A DNA stretch of 64,000 bases, taken from contig PVXE01000009.1 of the NCBI GenBank assembly GCA_014444615.1, forward strand, positions 1 through 64,000, in the 5' to 3' direction. The number at the start of each line of letters is the position of its first letter. The first letter of the stretch is position 1. This document shows positions 62,799-64,000 of the stretch, one piece after another. Under the pieces are notes generated by a model. That model saw nothing but the letters and a program-made list of their open reading frames with translations. It was not told the DNA's origin and ran no database searches. Source of the stretch: Tagaea sp. CACIAM 22H2 (GTDB taxonomy: Bacteria; Pseudomonadota; Alphaproteobacteria; CACIAM-22H2). The position numbers were made by a program, and so were the translations under genes.

Positions 62799-63605
62799 AT
62801 GTCCGAAAATTACGAAGTGCTGGCGCTCCGTTATGCGCGGACCGCACCGGACCGGCCGCGGCGCGAAAACTTCATGCCCGCACAGGACCTTCACGACGGC
62901 CCGATGCCGCTCGACTACTATTTTTGGCTGATCCGCGGCCAAGGACGCGTGATCGTCGTCGATACGGGGTTCGGCCCCGAGGCCGCCAGCCGGCGCGGAC
63001 GCACCTTGCTCCACACGCCCCCGGATCTGCTCGCGCGCGCGGGCGTCGACGCCGCGAGCGTGGAGCATGTGATCCTCACGCATCTGCACTACGACCACGC
63101 CGGCGGTCTTAGCCATTTCCCGGCCGCGACGTTCCATCTTCAAGACACGGAGATGAGCTACGCGACCGGTCGGCCGATGTGCCACGCGTGCTTGCGGGCG
63201 CCCTTCGATCTCAAAGACGTGCTCGAAACCGTCGGCCTCGTCTACGCCGGGCGTATCCGCTTTCACGACGGCGACGTGGAACTGTTTCCCGGTATCTCGC
63301 TGCATCGGATCGGCGGCCACACCGGCGGCCTTCAAGTCGTGCGCGTGATGACGCGCCGCGGACCGCTCGTGCTCGCGTCGGACGCGTTCCACTTCTCCGA
63401 GAATCGCCGGCGTCGCGCACCGTTTCCGCTGGTCCATCACGTCGGGGAAATGATGGACGGATTCTACCGATGCGAAGCGCTCGCCGGCGGACGAGACGAT
63501 CTGCTCGTGCCCGGCCACGACCCAGAAGTCGGCGCGCGCTGGCCGCGCCTCTTCTCCGACTTCCCCGACATCGTGCGGCTCGATTTGCCGCCGGCGAATA
63601 TCTGA
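62799..63605 (+). CDS. MBL-fold metallo-hydrolase (N-acyl homoserine lactonase-like)
   Basis: 268 residues. The metal-binding signature HxHxDH is in ILTHLHYDHAGGLSHF near residue 93, the third ligand His in RIGGHTGGLQ near 170, the bridging Asp in LVLASDAFHFSEN near 195 and the last His in LVPGHDP near 240. These belong to the two-zinc lactonase branch. The N-terminus (YEVLALRYAR) and lack of signal peptide support a cytosolic enzyme. A lactone or ester substrate is likely, but quenching of quorum signals should not be assumed. It is divergent from the TRAP operon. Confidence 0.9.
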   Translation: MSENYEVLALRYARTAPDRPRRENFMPAQDLHDGPMPLDYYFWLIRGQGRVIVVDTGFGPEAASRRGRTLLHTPPDLLARAGVDAASVEHVILTHLHYDHAGGLSHFPAATFHLQDTEMSYATGRPMCHACLRAPFDLKDVLETVGLVYAGRIRFHDGDVELFPGISLHRIGGHTGGLQVVRVMTRRGPLVLASDAFHFSENRRRRAPFPLVHHVGEMMDGFYRCEALAGGRDDLLVPGHDPEVGARWPRLFSDFPDIVRLDLPPANI

Positions 63606-63671
63606 AGGCCGAATTCGAAACTTCCGGCCGCAACGAACGAAAAAGTGATTGAGGACGCCAAGGAGCCGCAG

Positions 63672-64000
63672 ATGCAGTTCGACAAAACCGTTACCGCGCG
63701 AGGCCAGTCATTCCATCTGACCGGCGAAGTCGACCCGGCTTTCGTCAAGATCGCCGACGCCTTCGCCGAGAATTTTGCGGTCGAGGAGGAAGTCGGCGCG
63801 GCGACGGCGGTGTATGTCGACGGACGCAAAGTGGCGGATTTGTGGGGCGGCTACCGCGACTCGCAATTCGCCAAGCCGTGGGACAAGGACACGATCCTTT
63901 GCATGATGTCGGTCGCCAAAGGCATCTCCGGCATCACGTTCAACATGATGATCGACCGCGGCATGGTCAATCCCGATCAACCCGTGGCGAAGTACTGGCC
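63672..64000 (+). CDS. Serine hydrolase, beta-lactamase class C/EstB-like, 3'-truncated by window edge
   Basis: The first 109 residues are present and the frame is open to the right edge. The SxxK nucleophile motif SVAKG near residue 89, in the context TILCMMSVAKGISGITFN, and GAATAVYVDGRKVADLWGGY before it are typical of the beta-lactamase-fold esterases (EstB, D-aminopeptidase-like). The ATG at 63672 has AAGGAG six bases upstream. It lies 66 bp after the MBL-fold gene on the same strand, so the two hydrolases are probably co-expressed. Later motifs (YxN, HxG) fall outside the window. Confidence 0.85.
   Translation, partial: MQFDKTVTARGQSFHLTGEVDPAFVKIADAFAENFAVEEEVGAATAVYVDGRKVADLWGGYRDSQFAKPWDKDTILCMMSVAKGISGITFNMMIDRGMVNPDQPVAKYW

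Noticed and set aside
62799..63605. Firm call as a quorum-quenching AHL lactonase
   Set aside because: The HxHxDH motif is shared by many MBL-fold lactonases and esterases. The catabolic context with a TRAP importer makes another lactone or ester at least as likely.
1..64000. tRNA, rRNA, CRISPR array, insertion sequence or phage genes
   Set aside because: No tRNA-like cloverleaf, no ribosomal RNA sequence, no regular spaced repeats and no transposase or integrase motifs were seen on either strand.

Overview
The window is GC-rich, with strong G/C bias at third codon positions and many GTG/TTG starts. Its gene families are typical of a metabolically versatile alphaproteobacterium, perhaps of the Rhodospirillales type: Bug/TctC binding proteins, TRAP and peptide ABC transporters, CoA enzymes, and GntR, LysR and IclR regulators. 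The taxonomic placement is an inference from gene content and base composition. I find 61 protein genes, two of them cut by the window edges. I see no rRNA, tRNA, CRISPR array, insertion sequence, integrase or phage gene.

Layout. 1-6069: the end of an SDR dehydrogenase, a Kef-type cation/proton antiporter, and a beta-alanine/omega-amino acid pair (aminotransferase plus mmsA) divergent from an XRE-cupin regulator with a clear palindrome in front of it. 6157-12286: an alkaline-phosphatase-superfamily hydrolase convergent with a peptide-type ABC transporter whose two ATPases are fused. 12786-21381: a tightly packed operon behind a candidate sigma-54 promoter, with an NMT1/SsuA-type ABC transporter, an FAD oxidoreductase, a class III CoA transferase, an enoyl-CoA hydratase and a seven-iron-type ferredoxin, then a LysR regulator and an amidohydrolase. 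21422-30247: a TRIC-type channel, two tripartite tricarboxylate transporters (TTT), a bicupin and an SDR.

30391-34831: a GntR regulator and three dehydrogenases (malate/lactate type, iron alcohol type, succinate-semialdehyde type). Near-identical operator-like sites lie before the TTT genes and before the dehydrogenase operon. 35072-40215: a BKACE enzyme, an IclR regulator, an operon of an NTF2-like protein, an HpcH aldolase and a sialidase-like Asp-box protein, and a gamma carbonic anhydrase. 40269-51408: an eight-gene operon (deacylase, complete peptide ABC transporter, MlrC-type M81 metallopeptidase, enolase-superfamily enzyme) facing a GntR regulator and a second enolase-superfamily enzyme across a perfect 14-bp palindrome. 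51454-57793: a third TTT operon with a PrpF isomerase and an esterase-713-like hydrolase, divergent from a LysR regulator. 58092-64000: a TRAP transporter operon with two dehydrogenases, divergent from a metallo-beta-lactamase-fold hydrolase and a serine hydrolase.

The window holds seven apparently complete uptake systems in 64 kb, mostly next to catabolic enzymes, several with their own regulator. It reads as a bank of modular scavenging cassettes for organic acids, acylated peptides and related compounds. None of the substrates can be fixed from sequence alone.
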